The position numbers and the translations under genes are program-made. Source: Enhydrobacter aerosaccus (GTDB taxonomy: Bacteria; Pseudomonadota; Alphaproteobacteria; Reyranellales; Reyranellaceae). From it: a DNA stretch of 64,000 bases. Location of the stretch: contig NZ_FUWJ01000004.1 in assembly GCF_900167455.1 (NCBI RefSeq), positions 245,573 to 309,572 of the forward strand. Reading direction: 5' to 3'. Below the pieces are notes generated by a model. That model saw only the letters and a list, made by a program, of their open reading frames with translations. It was not told the DNA's origin and did no database searches. The first letter of the stretch is position 1. Every line of letters starts with the position of its first letter. Below, in pieces: positions 1 through 8,539 of this stretch.

Positions 1-2
1 CA

Positions 3-41
3 TCGCCCGGCGCCGAGCCCGTCGCAGAGGACAAAAAGTAG
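3..41 (+). CDS. 3' end of an upstream gene, possibly ihfB
   Basis: An open frame runs in from the window edge and ends at TAG 39-41, giving the tail SPGAEPVAEDKK. A LapA-domain gene follows closely. In many proteobacteria ihfB (integration host factor beta) lies directly before lapA, and alphaproteobacterial IHF-beta tails are short and charged like this one. Only 12 codons are visible, so the identity is inferred from context alone. Confidence 0.3.
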   Translation, partial: SPGAEPVAEDKK

Positions 42-85
42 CGCCCCTCGCTTAGGTGCGATGGGCTGTGCCATTGTGGCGCCGC

Positions 86-493
86 ATGAAGATCCTGTAT
101 CGCGCGCTGATCCTGCTGTTCCTGCTGCTGGCAGTGCTGATGGCCGTCAGCAATGCCGGAGTCGTGGCCCTGACTTTGTGGCCACTCCCGTTCACAGTCG
201 CAGCACCGCTCTACTTGCTGATCATCTCGGTGTTGCTCGTGGGCGTGCTTGCGGGCCTGGCCTTTGGTTGGTGGGCCGGTCGGCACCACCGCCGGCGGGC
301 GCGCGAACACGGCAAGGGCGTGGCGCGGCTGGAGCGGGAAGTTGCGCATCTGCGTGAGCAGCTTGCGGGGCTGCGTCCGCATGCATCGGCGAGCCATGAG
401 GTCCGCACGCCGGGGCAGAAGGCAATCGATCGGCAAAGCGCACTCGTGGCCCCGGACCTGATGCCGTCGCGGCGCGGGCCGTCACCCTCATGA
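86..493 (+). CDS. LapA-domain (DUF1049) inner membrane protein
   Basis: Small membrane protein of 135 aa from the ATG at 86; an in-frame GTG at 56 would add 10 residues, and neither start has a convincing ribosome binding site. Two hydrophobic segments (about residues 5-23 and 38-65) are split by a short loop, then a basic RHHRRRAR stretch and a helical, probably coiled-coil tail with ARLEREVAHLREQL. This two-helix plus coiled-coil layout is that of LapA/YciS, which takes part in lipopolysaccharide assembly and LpxC turnover in enterobacteria. The C-terminal 30 residues look disordered. The stop overlaps the next start (ATGA), so the two genes are probably co-translated. Confidence 0.75.
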   Translation: MKILYRALILLFLLLAVLMAVSNAGVVALTLWPLPFTVAAPLYLLIISVLLVGVLAGLAFGWWAGRHHRRRAREHGKGVARLEREVAHLREQLAGLRPHASASHEVRTPGQKAIDRQSALVAPDLMPSRRGPSPS

Positions 494-1482
494 AGGTCCT
501 GTCGGGTCCGGAGGTCGACCAGGCCCTCGACGATCTCGCGCTCGTCGACCGCCTGGAGACGCTTTTCCGGACCGGCTGCGAGATGCCGACCCGGCATCAT
601 CACACGATTGTCGGTCCGAATGGTCCGGGCTCGGCCGACGCGACCCTGCTGCTGATGCCGGCTTGGACACGTTCACGCGCGGATGGCGCGTCGGGCCGCA
701 TTGGCATGAAGCTGGTGACGGTCTTTCCCGATAACGGCAAACGGTCGCTGCCGTCCATTTACGGCGAGTATCTGTTGCTCGATGGCGCCACCGGCGCTCC
801 GCTGGCCATGTTGGACGGTACCGTGCTGACCAAGCGGCGCACGGCCTGCGCCTCGGGGCTCGCCTCGCGCTACCTGTCTCGCCCCGATGCCTCGTCGCTT
901 CTGATGATCGGCACCGGCGCGCTCGCGCCCCATCTCATTCGCGTGCATGCCAAGATCCGGCCGATTGCCGAGGTGGCCATTTGGGGGCGTGATCGCGCCA
1001 AGGCGGAAAGCCTCGCTGCCGAACTCGCGGTGTCGCTGCCGCGGGACCTGGGCCGACCGATCGACATCCGCGCGGAAGTGGGCGACCGGCGCGCTGCCGT
1101 GGCCCGTGCCGACATCGTTTCCTGTGCCACCCTGTCGAAAACCCCTTTGGTCGAGGGTGAATGGCTACGTGAAGGGCAACATGTCGATCTGGTGGGCGCC
1201 TTCACGCCGGATAGCCGTGAGAGTGACGACAGGGCCGTGCAACGTGCGCGTATCTATGTCGATACGCGCACCGGCGCTCTCAAGGAGGCCGGCGATCTCG
1301 TCATGCCGATTGCATCCGGGGTGATCCGCCCGGATGCGGTGCAGGCCGATCTGTTCCAGCTCGTGCGCGGCGAACAGACCGGCCGACTGCCGGGCGACAG
1401 GACCAGCATCACCCTCTTCAAGTCGGTCGGCGCCGCGCTCGAGGATCTGGCGGCGGCCGAACTGGCCTTCGGCACCGCCTAG
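490..1482 (+). CDS. Ornithine cyclodeaminase / mu-crystallin family protein
   Basis: 330 aa, the normal length for the family. Members use NAD(P) either to cyclise ornithine to proline or to reduce cyclic imines and oxidise amino acids. The Rossmann segment MIGTGALAPHLIRVHAKIRP lies near residues 140-160, where the family motif IGTGxQA is expected, and is followed by a WGRDRAKAESLA segment. The conserved substrate region around KLVTVFPDN (about 75) is present. The gene overlaps the LapA-domain gene by 4 nt and ends directly against the convergent CoA-transferase gene. Family is clear; substrate cannot be assigned from sequence. Confidence 0.88.
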   Translation: MKVLSGPEVDQALDDLALVDRLETLFRTGCEMPTRHHHTIVGPNGPGSADATLLLMPAWTRSRADGASGRIGMKLVTVFPDNGKRSLPSIYGEYLLLDGATGAPLAMLDGTVLTKRRTACASGLASRYLSRPDASSLLMIGTGALAPHLIRVHAKIRPIAEVAIWGRDRAKAESLAAELAVSLPRDLGRPIDIRAEVGDRRAAVARADIVSCATLSKTPLVEGEWLREGQHVDLVGAFTPDSRESDDRAVQRARIYVDTRTGALKEAGDLVMPIASGVIRPDAVQADLFQLVRGEQTGRLPGDRTSITLFKSVGAALEDLAAAELAFGTA

Positions 1483-2685
1483 TCAGTCCGGCTCGATCAG
1501 CGCGCCGGCCGCTTTCAAAGCGTCGATCTCGGTAGCGTCGACGCCAGCCTCGGCGAGCACGCTGCGCGAATCGGCACCCATCAATGGCGCCATGGTTCGG
1601 ATGGTGGGAGGCGTCCGGCTCATGCGCATCGGCGGCTCGACCATCATGATCTCGCCCTCGCTCGGGTGGGGGTATTTCCTGAAGAGCTGGCGCCAGACGA
1701 GGTGCGGGTCCTCGAACAGGTCTGCGGGTTTCGACACCGGCGCGTTGGGTATTTGAGCCTTGTCGAGCAGGCTTACCCATTCGGCCGTGGTCCTGGTCGG
1801 GGCAAGGGCGTCGACCATGGCATACATCTCGTTGATATGCATGGAGCGCGCGTTGAGTGTGGAATACCTCGGGTCCTTCAAGACCTCGGGGCGTCCGACC
1901 AACTCGAAGAAATTGCGCCAATGCTTGTCATTGTAGGGCAGGATCGCCATCCAGCCGTCCAGCGTGCGGTAGGGTTTCCGGGTGCGGGCCAGCAGGCGCG
2001 TGTAACCGACATCGCCTTCGTCGCTGACGGTCCGGTCCCATAGATGCTCGACCATCAGCCAGGCGGCCATGGTCTCGAACATGGGCACCTCGACGAACTG
2101 GCCCTCGCCAGTGCGCTGCTTGTGCATCAGGGCTGAAAGGGTGGAGAAGGCGAAAGTCAGCCCTACCGTCTTGTCGGCGAGGATGGTCGGCGGATAGCGC
2201 GGAACGTCGTCGCCCGCCGCACGCCCCATCAGATCGGCGATGCCGAAGCGGGCCTGGATGGCGTCATCGTAGGCTGGAAGCTTTCCATAGGGACCGTCGG
2301 CTGAATAGCCATACGCTCCGACATAGACGATGTCCGGCTTGATCTTGCGGATGTCGTCGTAGCCCAGTCCCAAACCCTCGATCGCCTGTGGCCTGAGCGC
2401 ATGCACAAATGCATCGGCCGTCTTAACGACTTCCAGCAAAGCCTTTCGTGCCCGAGGATTCTTGAGATCCAGGCAAAGCGATCGCTTGTTGCGGTTCACG
2501 TACAGATAGGTCGGCCCCATGCCGGCTGTCCGGGCCGGCTTGCCGATGTGCCGCACGGCATCGCCTTCCGGTGCCTCGACCTTGATGACATCGGCGCCCT
2601 GGTCCGCCAGCAGCATGGTGCCATAAGGGCCGAGGATGATGTTGGTGAGATCGACGATGCGAATACCACTCAGGGCACCGGCCAT
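1483..2685 (-). CDS. CaiB/BaiF (family III) CoA-transferase
   Basis: 400 aa from the ATG at 2685, chosen because AGGAA lies about 10 nt upstream and because MAGALSGIRIVDLTNIILGP is the classic N-terminus of the family; the frame stays open to 2907 but that extension has no family character. Visible features are GADVIKVEAPEGD, the NRNKRSLCLDLKNP segment and an Asp-containing GAYGYSADGPYG region near residue 135-170, where the catalytic Asp is expected. Family III enzymes transfer CoA between carboxylic acids through an aspartyl-CoA anhydride. The gene is divergent from the MarR gene and may be controlled by it. The acid substrate is unknown. Confidence 0.93.
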   Translation of the reverse strand: MAGALSGIRIVDLTNIILGPYGTMLLADQGADVIKVEAPEGDAVRHIGKPARTAGMGPTYLYVNRNKRSLCLDLKNPRARKALLEVVKTADAFVHALRPQAIEGLGLGYDDIRKIKPDIVYVGAYGYSADGPYGKLPAYDDAIQARFGIADLMGRAAGDDVPRYPPTILADKTVGLTFAFSTLSALMHKQRTGEGQFVEVPMFETMAAWLMVEHLWDRTVSDEGDVGYTRLLARTRKPYRTLDGWMAILPYNDKHWRNFFELVGRPEVLKDPRYSTLNARSMHINEMYAMVDALAPTRTTAEWVSLLDKAQIPNAPVSKPADLFEDPHLVWRQLFRKYPHPSEGEIMMVEPPMRMSRTPPTIRTMAPLMGADSRSVLAEAGVDATEIDALKAAGALIEPD

Positions 2686-2992
2686 GATGCTGTCTTCCTC
2701 GTGACTGTCCAAAACGGCGGCAACACTGCCACTGCGTACGGCAGGCGTCATTGGTTCTGACTGATGACATTCGCTGGTCGAGCCGACGCATATCCATGAC
2801 AGGCTTTTCCGCGGGAGCGCGTCGCGTTGGCAGACCCGCACTGCATCGGTTGCGACTTGGCACGCATCTCGCGCACGGCTGATTGGCGGATTCATCGTCG
2901 ATGTCACATGTTGTCGATGTCAGCGGGCAATGTGACCGTTGTGCGCGGCGCGCAGTCGGTGTAGCGAAGAAAGGGGCGGAGAGGCGGGGGCG
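2686..2992. promoter_or_regulatory. Divergent promoter region between CoA-transferase and MarR genes
   Basis: About 307 nt with no credible gene. It contains a 10-bp direct repeat GTCGATGTCA at 2897-2906 and 2913-2922, and an inverted pair GTCACAT (2903-2909) and ATGTGAC (2930-2936). MarR regulators usually bind partly palindromic sites close to their own promoter, so these are reasonable operator candidates. That is inference from layout only. Confidence 0.35.
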
Positions 2993-3460
2993 ATGCGCAA
3001 CGTCGCAAAGAAGCAGCAAGAACCAAAGGCGGCGGCAGGTCCGTCGCGGCCATACCGCATCGAAGAGCAAATCGGCTATCTGTTGCGTCGCGCCCATCAG
3101 CGCGCGAGTGCGATCTTCCAGATCAGCATCGGTGATCCCAACATCACCCCGACGCAGTATTCGAGCATGGTGAAGCTCAACGAGTACCGGGAGTTGTCAC
3201 AGAATTTGCTCGGCCGTCTTGTCGGCATGGACAAGGCCACGATGCAGGGCGTGGTGCGTCGATTGAAGGAGCGCGGCCTGGTCGACTCGCGTCCTGATCC
3301 CGGCGATGCGCGACGTACCTTGCTCAGCCTGACGACCGAGGGGCAGCGCATCGTCAACAAGCTGCTGGTCAATGGCCCGGCGGTCACCCGCGAGACGCTG
3401 AAGCCGTTGAATGGCGCTGAACAGCGGCAGCTGCTCGAACTCCTGTCCCGGATCATCTGA
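2993..3460 (+). CDS. MarR family transcriptional regulator
   Basis: 155 aa from ATG 2993, preceded by a purine-rich GGAGAGGCGGGGGCG; an upstream in-frame GTG at 2939 is less likely. A winged-helix core is visible: helix region IEEQIGYLLRRAHQRASAIF, recognition helix LVGMDKATMQGVVRRLKERG (near residue 75-95) and the wing VDSRPDPGDARRTLLSLT, whose DxRxxxLxLT pattern is diagnostic of MarR. The N-terminal 20 residues are basic and probably disordered. It sits between the divergent CoA-transferase and the long catabolic operon starting at 3562, and is the natural candidate to regulate both in response to a small aromatic ligand. Confidence 0.92.
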   Translation: MRNVAKKQQEPKAAAGPSRPYRIEEQIGYLLRRAHQRASAIFQISIGDPNITPTQYSSMVKLNEYRELSQNLLGRLVGMDKATMQGVVRRLKERGLVDSRPDPGDARRTLLSLTTEGQRIVNKLLVNGPAVTRETLKPLNGAEQRQLLELLSRII

Positions 3461-3561
3461 AGCGCGCTGCCGGCGTGAGCCCGAGGCGCGTCATCGCGCT
3501 GTAGATAACAGTCGTCGTTGACTCGTCACAATCCCGCCGTCATCGTACGTACACGAACGAT

Positions 3562-4392
3562 ATGGGCGATTACCTTCGACCTGCTCGCCTGGATGAGGCA
3601 CTGGAGGCCCTGGCACGGCCGTTTACGGTGCTGGCCGGAGGAACGGACTTCTACCCTTCGCGCGTCGGTCGCGCGATCGACGAAGACATTCTCGACATCA
3701 GCAATATTGGCGCCTTGCGCGGCATTTCCCGCAGCGGTGCCGGGTGGCGCCTGGGCGCGACCACGACCTGGAGCGACTTGCTGGCGGCCGAATTGCCGCC
3801 GCTGTTCGATGGCGTGAAGCAGGCGGCGCGCGAAGTCGGCGGTCGCCAGATCCAGAATGCGGGCACCCTTGCCGGGAATCTGTGCAACGCCTCGCCGGCT
3901 GCGGATGGCGTTCCGCCTCTGCTCGCGCTCGATGCCGAGGTCGAACTGGCGAGCCGACAGGGGACGCGCCGGCTGGCCCTTTCACAGTTCATCCAGGGGA
4001 ATCGTCGGACCGAGCGCAGGCCGGACGAACTCCTGGTCGCAATCCACGTTCCGGAGATGCGGCAAGAAGCGCGCAGCCGCTTCCTGAAGCTCGGCGCGCG
4101 CCGCTATCTCGTGATCTCTATCGTCATGGCCGCGGCCACGGTCGAGGTTGTCGATGGGTGCGTCGGCACGGCACGCATTGCCGTTGGCGCGTGCTCGACC
4201 GCGGCACGGCGTTTGCCCTTGCTCGAGGCAGCGCTTGTCGGCACCCCTCTCGATTCGGGGCTCACGGATCGGCTCGATCCTGCCCATCTCGCGCCGCTTG
4301 CGCCGATCGACGATGTGCGCGCCAGCGCCGATTATCGGCGCGAAGCCGCCTTTGCCGTACTCCGTCGTCTGCTTGCCGAGGTCGCCGCTTGA
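3562..4392 (+). CDS. FAD-binding subunit of a molybdenum hydroxylase (CoxM/XdhB-like)
   Basis: 276 aa, the usual length for the medium FAD subunit of xanthine dehydrogenase-family enzymes. It carries electrons from the Fe-S subunit to the acceptor. The FAD-binding motifs are visible: LAGGTDFYP near residue 28 (pyrophosphate loop) and NAGTLAGNLCNASPAADGVP near residue 100. A CO-dehydrogenase flavoprotein C-terminal domain follows (RFLKLGARRYLVISIV, then VGACSTAARRLP). First gene of the + strand operon; its TGA overlaps the TTG start of the next gene (TTGA), so the subunits are translationally coupled. No strong Shine-Dalgarno precedes ATG 3562. Confidence 0.92.
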   Translation: MGDYLRPARLDEALEALARPFTVLAGGTDFYPSRVGRAIDEDILDISNIGALRGISRSGAGWRLGATTTWSDLLAAELPPLFDGVKQAAREVGGRQIQNAGTLAGNLCNASPAADGVPPLLALDAEVELASRQGTRRLALSQFIQGNRRTERRPDELLVAIHVPEMRQEARSRFLKLGARRYLVISIVMAAATVEVVDGCVGTARIAVGACSTAARRLPLLEAALVGTPLDSGLTDRLDPAHLAPLAPIDDVRASADYRREAAFAVLRRLLAEVAA

Positions 4393-7100
4393 AGATCGGT
4401 TTCAGTCTGAATGGTTCCCGCGTCGAATGGTCTGGCGCTCCGGTCACGCGTCTCGCTGCGGCGCTGCGCGACGGGCTGGGGCTGACGGGGACGAAGGTCG
4501 GATGCGATGCCGGCGATTGCGGGGCCTGCACGGTCAGGCTTGACGGTCGACAGGTTTGCTCGTGCCTGGTTCCAATGGGCCAGATGGAGGGGCGGGCCGT
4601 CGAGACCGTCGAAGGGCTTGCCGGGCAGGACGGCACACTGGCAGCGCTGCAGAAGTCCTTCCTTGTCCATGGTGCCGCCCAATGCGGCATCTGCACGCCC
4701 GGCATGCTCATGGCCGCGCACGATCTGCTGGTGCGGACGCCGAGCCCCGATCGCGCCCAGGTCGAGGACGCGCTCGGCGGCGTGCTGTGCCGCTGCACTG
4801 GCTACGCCAAGATCATCGATGCCGTGATGGCCGCGGCGATGCCGTCGGCCGAGATCGTCGCCAGAACTGGCGAGGCCGTCGGCGCCCGTCTGGCGCGCCT
4901 CGATGGCGTGCGCAAGATCACCGGTGCCGATCTGTTCGGCGCCGACGTCGTGCCCGCCGACGCCTTGTGGATTCGCGTGGTCCGCTCACCGCATGCGCGG
5001 GCCCGCTTTACCTTGGGGGATCTGGGGCCGCTCAGGGCGCGGCTCGCTGCGGTGCTGACCGCCGCCGACATTCCCTTCAATGGCTACGGCATCTATCCGG
5101 ATACCAAGGATCAGCCGGTCCTGGCCGACGGGCTGGTCCGCTACAAGGGCGAGGCGGTCGTTGCCTTGGTCGGAGATCGGACGACGGTCCTGTCTATTCG
5201 CGACGAGGAGGTGCCAATCGCCTGGGTTCCCGAGGAACCGGTTGTCGGCATCGATGCCGCCAGTGCGGACGATGCCCCGCTCGTGCAGGCCGACAAGCCG
5301 CGCAATCTCCTGCTCGATGGCGGGGTGAAGCGCGGCGATGCCGGGGCGGCTTTTACCGCCTGTGCCGCTGTGGCCGAGGGCACGTTCGAGACGGCCTTCG
5401 TCGAGCACGCCTATATCGAGCCGGAAGCGGGATGGGCGCAACGCGTCGGCGACCGTATCGAGATCCATGCGACGACGCAGACGCCCTACATGGACCGCGA
5501 CGAGATCGCGAGCGTCATGCGGCTCAAGCCCGAGGCGGTGCGCATCGTTCCGACTGCCTGTGGCGGCGGTTTTGGCGGCAAGCTCGATCTCTCGGTGCAG
5601 CCGCTGATCGCTGTCGCCGCCTGGAAGCTCGGCCGGCCGGTGGCGCTGGTCTATACGCGGCCGGAGAGCATGGCCGCTTCGACCAAGCGCCATCCCGCCC
5701 GAGTGACGGCGAAATTCGGCTGTGATGCCGACGGCAAGCTGGTCGCCTGCGATGTCACGGCGACCTTCGATACCGGCGCTTATGCCTCCTGGGGACCGAC
5801 GGTCGCCAATCGCGTGCCGGTTCATGCGACCGGGCCCTATGCCGTGCCGAACGTGCGCACCTGGGGCGAGGCCTTCTTCACCAATGCGCCGCCCGCCGGC
5901 GCTTTCCGTGGCTTCGGTGTGCCGCAGGCCGCCATCGCCCACGAGGCGATGATGGACGAACTGGCGGACAAGCTCGGCATCGACCGCCTGGAGTTTCGTC
6001 ACCGCAATGCGCTTAGGGCCGGCGACACGACCGCGACGGGCCAGACGCTCGAGCACTCGGCCGGACTTGCACAATGCCTCGATGCCTTGCGCCCGCACTG
6101 GCGCAAGGCACAGGAAGAGGTCGCGGCCTTCAATGCCAGGCCAGGTCCGAAACGACGCGGCATCGGTGTCGGCTGCATGTGGTACGGCATCGGCAACACC
6201 TCGATGTCGAATCCGTCGCGCATGCGCGTCGGCCTTGCCGTCGATGGCACGCTGACGCTCTACAATGGCGCACTCGATATCGGGCAGGGCAGCAACACCA
6301 TCATGACCCAGATCGCTGCCGATGCGCTGGGCCTGCCGGTGGCGCAGTTCACGCTCGTGACCGGCGACACCGATCTTACGCTCGATGCCGGCAAGACCTC
6401 GGCATCGCGTCAGACCTTTGTCTCTGGTCGTGCCGCCGAGGCAGCGGGCCGCGATCTGCGCCAGCAGATCCTGCGGTTGGCCAATGCCGGTGACGATGCG
6501 CGGCTCTCTCTGGCCGGCAGCGTACTGACAGTGCGCGATGGGGCCGAGGTCCGGACGCTCGATCTCGCCAAGGTCGGACCGCTGTTTGGCGAAGGGACCT
6601 TCGACCCGCCGACGACGCTACTCGATGCAGACGGGCAGGGCATTCCCTATGCGACCTATGCCTTCGCCGCGCAGATGGCGACGGTCGAGGTCGATATCGA
6701 GCTGGGCACGGTCAAGGTGCTGCGCATCGTCGCCGCGCACGATGTCGGCAAGGCGATCAATCCGACGCTGGTCGAAGGCCAGATCGAGGGCGGCATCGCC
6801 CAGGGCCTGGGCCTTGCCCTGATGGAAGAGTATTTGCCCGGCCGTACCGAGAACCTGCACGACTATCTGATTCCGACAATCGGCGACGTGCCGGAGATCG
6901 AGTGCCTGCTGATCGAGGATCGCGAGCCGCTCGGCCCGTCCGGCGCCAAGGGCGTGGGTGAACCCGGCCTGGTGCCAACGGCACCAGCCATCCTCGGTGC
7001 CGTGCATCATGCCACGGGGGTGCGGGCCCACCGCGTCCCGCTGCTGCCGCATCGCTTGCGCGAGGCACTGGCCAAACTCGAGAAGGGAACGAGTCGATGA
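4389..7100 (+). CDS. Fused [2Fe-2S]-molybdopterin subunit, xanthine dehydrogenase/aldehyde oxidoreductase family
   Basis: 903 aa from TTG 4389, which overlaps the upstream TGA; the frame is open further upstream, but that part is out-of-frame shadow of the FAD-subunit gene. Residues 1-75 are a plant-type ferredoxin domain (C39, C44, C47, C59). Residues 80-155 are the second [2Fe-2S] domain (QCGIC at 98-102, LCRC at 133-136). The rest is the molybdopterin domain, with GGGFGGK, AFRGFGVPQ and the terminal GVGEPGLVPTAP motif whose Glu (about E858) is the catalytic base. Small and large subunits are normally separate; this fused order matches the Desulfovibrio aldehyde oxidoreductase architecture. 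Given the following gene, hydroxylation of an N-heteroaromatic ring is the likely reaction. Confidence 0.92.
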   Translation: MKIGFSLNGSRVEWSGAPVTRLAAALRDGLGLTGTKVGCDAGDCGACTVRLDGRQVCSCLVPMGQMEGRAVETVEGLAGQDGTLAALQKSFLVHGAAQCGICTPGMLMAAHDLLVRTPSPDRAQVEDALGGVLCRCTGYAKIIDAVMAAAMPSAEIVARTGEAVGARLARLDGVRKITGADLFGADVVPADALWIRVVRSPHARARFTLGDLGPLRARLAAVLTAADIPFNGYGIYPDTKDQPVLADGLVRYKGEAVVALVGDRTTVLSIRDEEVPIAWVPEEPVVGIDAASADDAPLVQADKPRNLLLDGGVKRGDAGAAFTACAAVAEGTFETAFVEHAYIEPEAGWAQRVGDRIEIHATTQTPYMDRDEIASVMRLKPEAVRIVPTACGGGFGGKLDLSVQPLIAVAAWKLGRPVALVYTRPESMAASTKRHPARVTAKFGCDADGKLVACDVTATFDTGAYASWGPTVANRVPVHATGPYAVPNVRTWGEAFFTNAPPAGAFRGFGVPQAAIAHEAMMDELADKLGIDRLEFRHRNALRAGDTTATGQTLEHSAGLAQCLDALRPHWRKAQEEVAAFNARPGPKRRGIGVGCMWYGIGNTSMSNPSRMRVGLAVDGTLTLYNGALDIGQGSNTIMTQIAADALGLPVAQFTLVTGDTDLTLDAGKTSASRQTFVSGRAAEAAGRDLRQQILRLANAGDDARLSLAGSVLTVRDGAEVRTLDLAKVGPLFGEGTFDPPTTLLDADGQGIPYATYAFAAQMATVEVDIELGTVKVLRIVAAHDVGKAINPTLVEGQIEGGIAQGLGLALMEEYLPGRTENLHDYLIPTIGDVPEIECLLIEDREPLGPSGAKGVGEPGLVPTAPAILGAVHHATGVRAHRVPLLPHRLREALAKLEKGTSR

Positions 7101-8539
7101 GCGACGATCTCGCGCTCACGGAAGCGGAGCAGAGCGCGGGGATCGTCCGTTGCGATGCCTGTCCCGTGCTGTGTCGCATCCGGCCCGGTCGCGCCGGCGC
7201 CTGCGATCGCTATGCCAACGAGAACGGCAAGCTGGTGCGTGTCGATCCGCTGGTGCTGCTGGCCAAGCCCGACCTGGCGCGCGTCGCCTTCGTCGAAGGA
7301 CAGACCAACTGGAACGGCGAACTCGGAAAGGGCGAAGGGGCCTTCGTCACCGGCATCGGCGCCACCACGACCTATCCCGACTACAAGCCCGCGCCCTTCA
7401 TCGTCTCCTCGAAGCATGACGGCGTCGACATGGTCACGGTCGTGACCGAGGGCATCTTCAGCTACTGCGGCGTCAAGGTGAAGATCGACACCGATCGTTA
7501 TCTTGGTCCCGAGCAGGCCGCGGTGCGGGTGAAGGGCGAGGCGGTTGGTCACGTCACGACGGCCGAGTACGGGTCGCAGATGCTGTCGCTGGGTGGCGTG
7601 CATCATTTGACGGGGGGCAGCAAGAAGGAAGGCGTCGTCACCTGCGACGCGCTGCTGGCGCTTTGCAACGGCGAGGCGGTGGAACTGTCGATCGACGGCG
7701 GCTCCACCGTGGTCGTGCAATCGGAGCAGCCTCCCATCGTCAATGGCCAGCGCGAGGAGCGCATGCGGGTCGGGTGCGGATCGGCCGCTATCGGCATGTT
7801 CGCGCCCCAGTGGAAGGATCACGTCGATGAGGTGATCGTGGTCGACGATCACATCACCGGCGTGCTCACCGAGCACCAAGGCGGTCGCTTCCTCGACATG
7901 AAGCCGGCCGGCATTCGCGTACGCGGCCGACGCTCGACCCCTGGTCGATACTTCCAGGTCGCCGAGCCGGGGCTGGGCTGGGGCGGCACCAATGTCAGCG
8001 ACCCGCTGGAGATCATCGAAAAGATCGATCCGCAGCAGGCCTGGCCCGGCCTGCGCCTTCTGATGGTGTCGACGACGGGCGAGCATTCCGGCTGGTTCGA
8101 ACTCGACAAGGACCTCAAGCCGCAGCCGGCGCCGATGCCTGTACCGGTGCGCAAGGTGGTGGAACGCATCGCCGAGAATTGTGAACCCGCGCTCTGCACC
8201 GTGCTGTTCATGGCCGGTGCCGGCGGTTCCTTGCGGGCTGGAGTCACGGAGAATCCGGTGCGTCTCACGCGCTCGGTGCGCCAGACCTTGACCAAGGTGA
8301 CGCTGGGCGGCGCGCCGGCCTACATCTGGCCGGGGGGCGGCATCACGCTGATGGTCGATGTCGCCGAGATGCCGCGCAACTCCTTCGGCTATGTGCCGAC
8401 GCCGGCGCTGGTGGCGCCGATCGAGTTCACGCTGCGGGCCGACGATTACGCGGCGCTGGGCGGTTACATGTCGCGGGCGGTCTCGCTCGAGGACGTGCTG
8501 CGCGGCCACCGCGTGCGCGTCGAGGGAGACAAGGATTGA
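7097..8539 (+). CDS. 6-hydroxynicotinate reductase-like iron-sulfur protein
   Basis: 480 aa, starting at ATG 7097 inside the previous stop (ATGA). The N-terminus has a four-cysteine cluster, C19-x2-C22-x3-C26 and C36, typical of a [4Fe-4S] site. Further on are TEGIFSYCGVKVKIDTDRYLG and a GGSKKEGVVTCD segment. The whole resembles the proteins annotated as 6-hydroxynicotinate reductase (Hnr), which in Eubacterium barkeri reduces the hydroxylated pyridine ring using ferredoxin. In this window it directly follows a hydroxylase that could make such a substrate. Family assignment is from remembered sequence character; the actual substrate is unknown and may not be nicotinate. Confidence 0.75.
   Translation: MSDDLALTEAEQSAGIVRCDACPVLCRIRPGRAGACDRYANENGKLVRVDPLVLLAKPDLARVAFVEGQTNWNGELGKGEGAFVTGIGATTTYPDYKPAPFIVSSKHDGVDMVTVVTEGIFSYCGVKVKIDTDRYLGPEQAAVRVKGEAVGHVTTAEYGSQMLSLGGVHHLTGGSKKEGVVTCDALLALCNGEAVELSIDGGSTVVVQSEQPPIVNGQREERMRVGCGSAAIGMFAPQWKDHVDEVIVVDDHITGVLTEHQGGRFLDMKPAGIRVRGRRSTPGRYFQVAEPGLGWGGTNVSDPLEIIEKIDPQQAWPGLRLLMVSTTGEHSGWFELDKDLKPQPAPMPVPVRKVVERIAENCEPALCTVLFMAGAGGSLRAGVTENPVRLTRSVRQTLTKVTLGGAPAYIWPGGGITLMVDVAEMPRNSFGYVPTPALVAPIEFTLRADDYAALGGYMSRAVSLEDVLRGHRVRVEGDKD

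Noticed and set aside
3744..4388. Possible N-terminal extension of the fused hydroxylase gene by 215 codons
   Set aside because: The extension lies out of frame over the FAD-subunit gene and is rich in Arg, as shadows of GC-rich genes are. A TTG start at 4389 gives the normal ferredoxin N-terminus.
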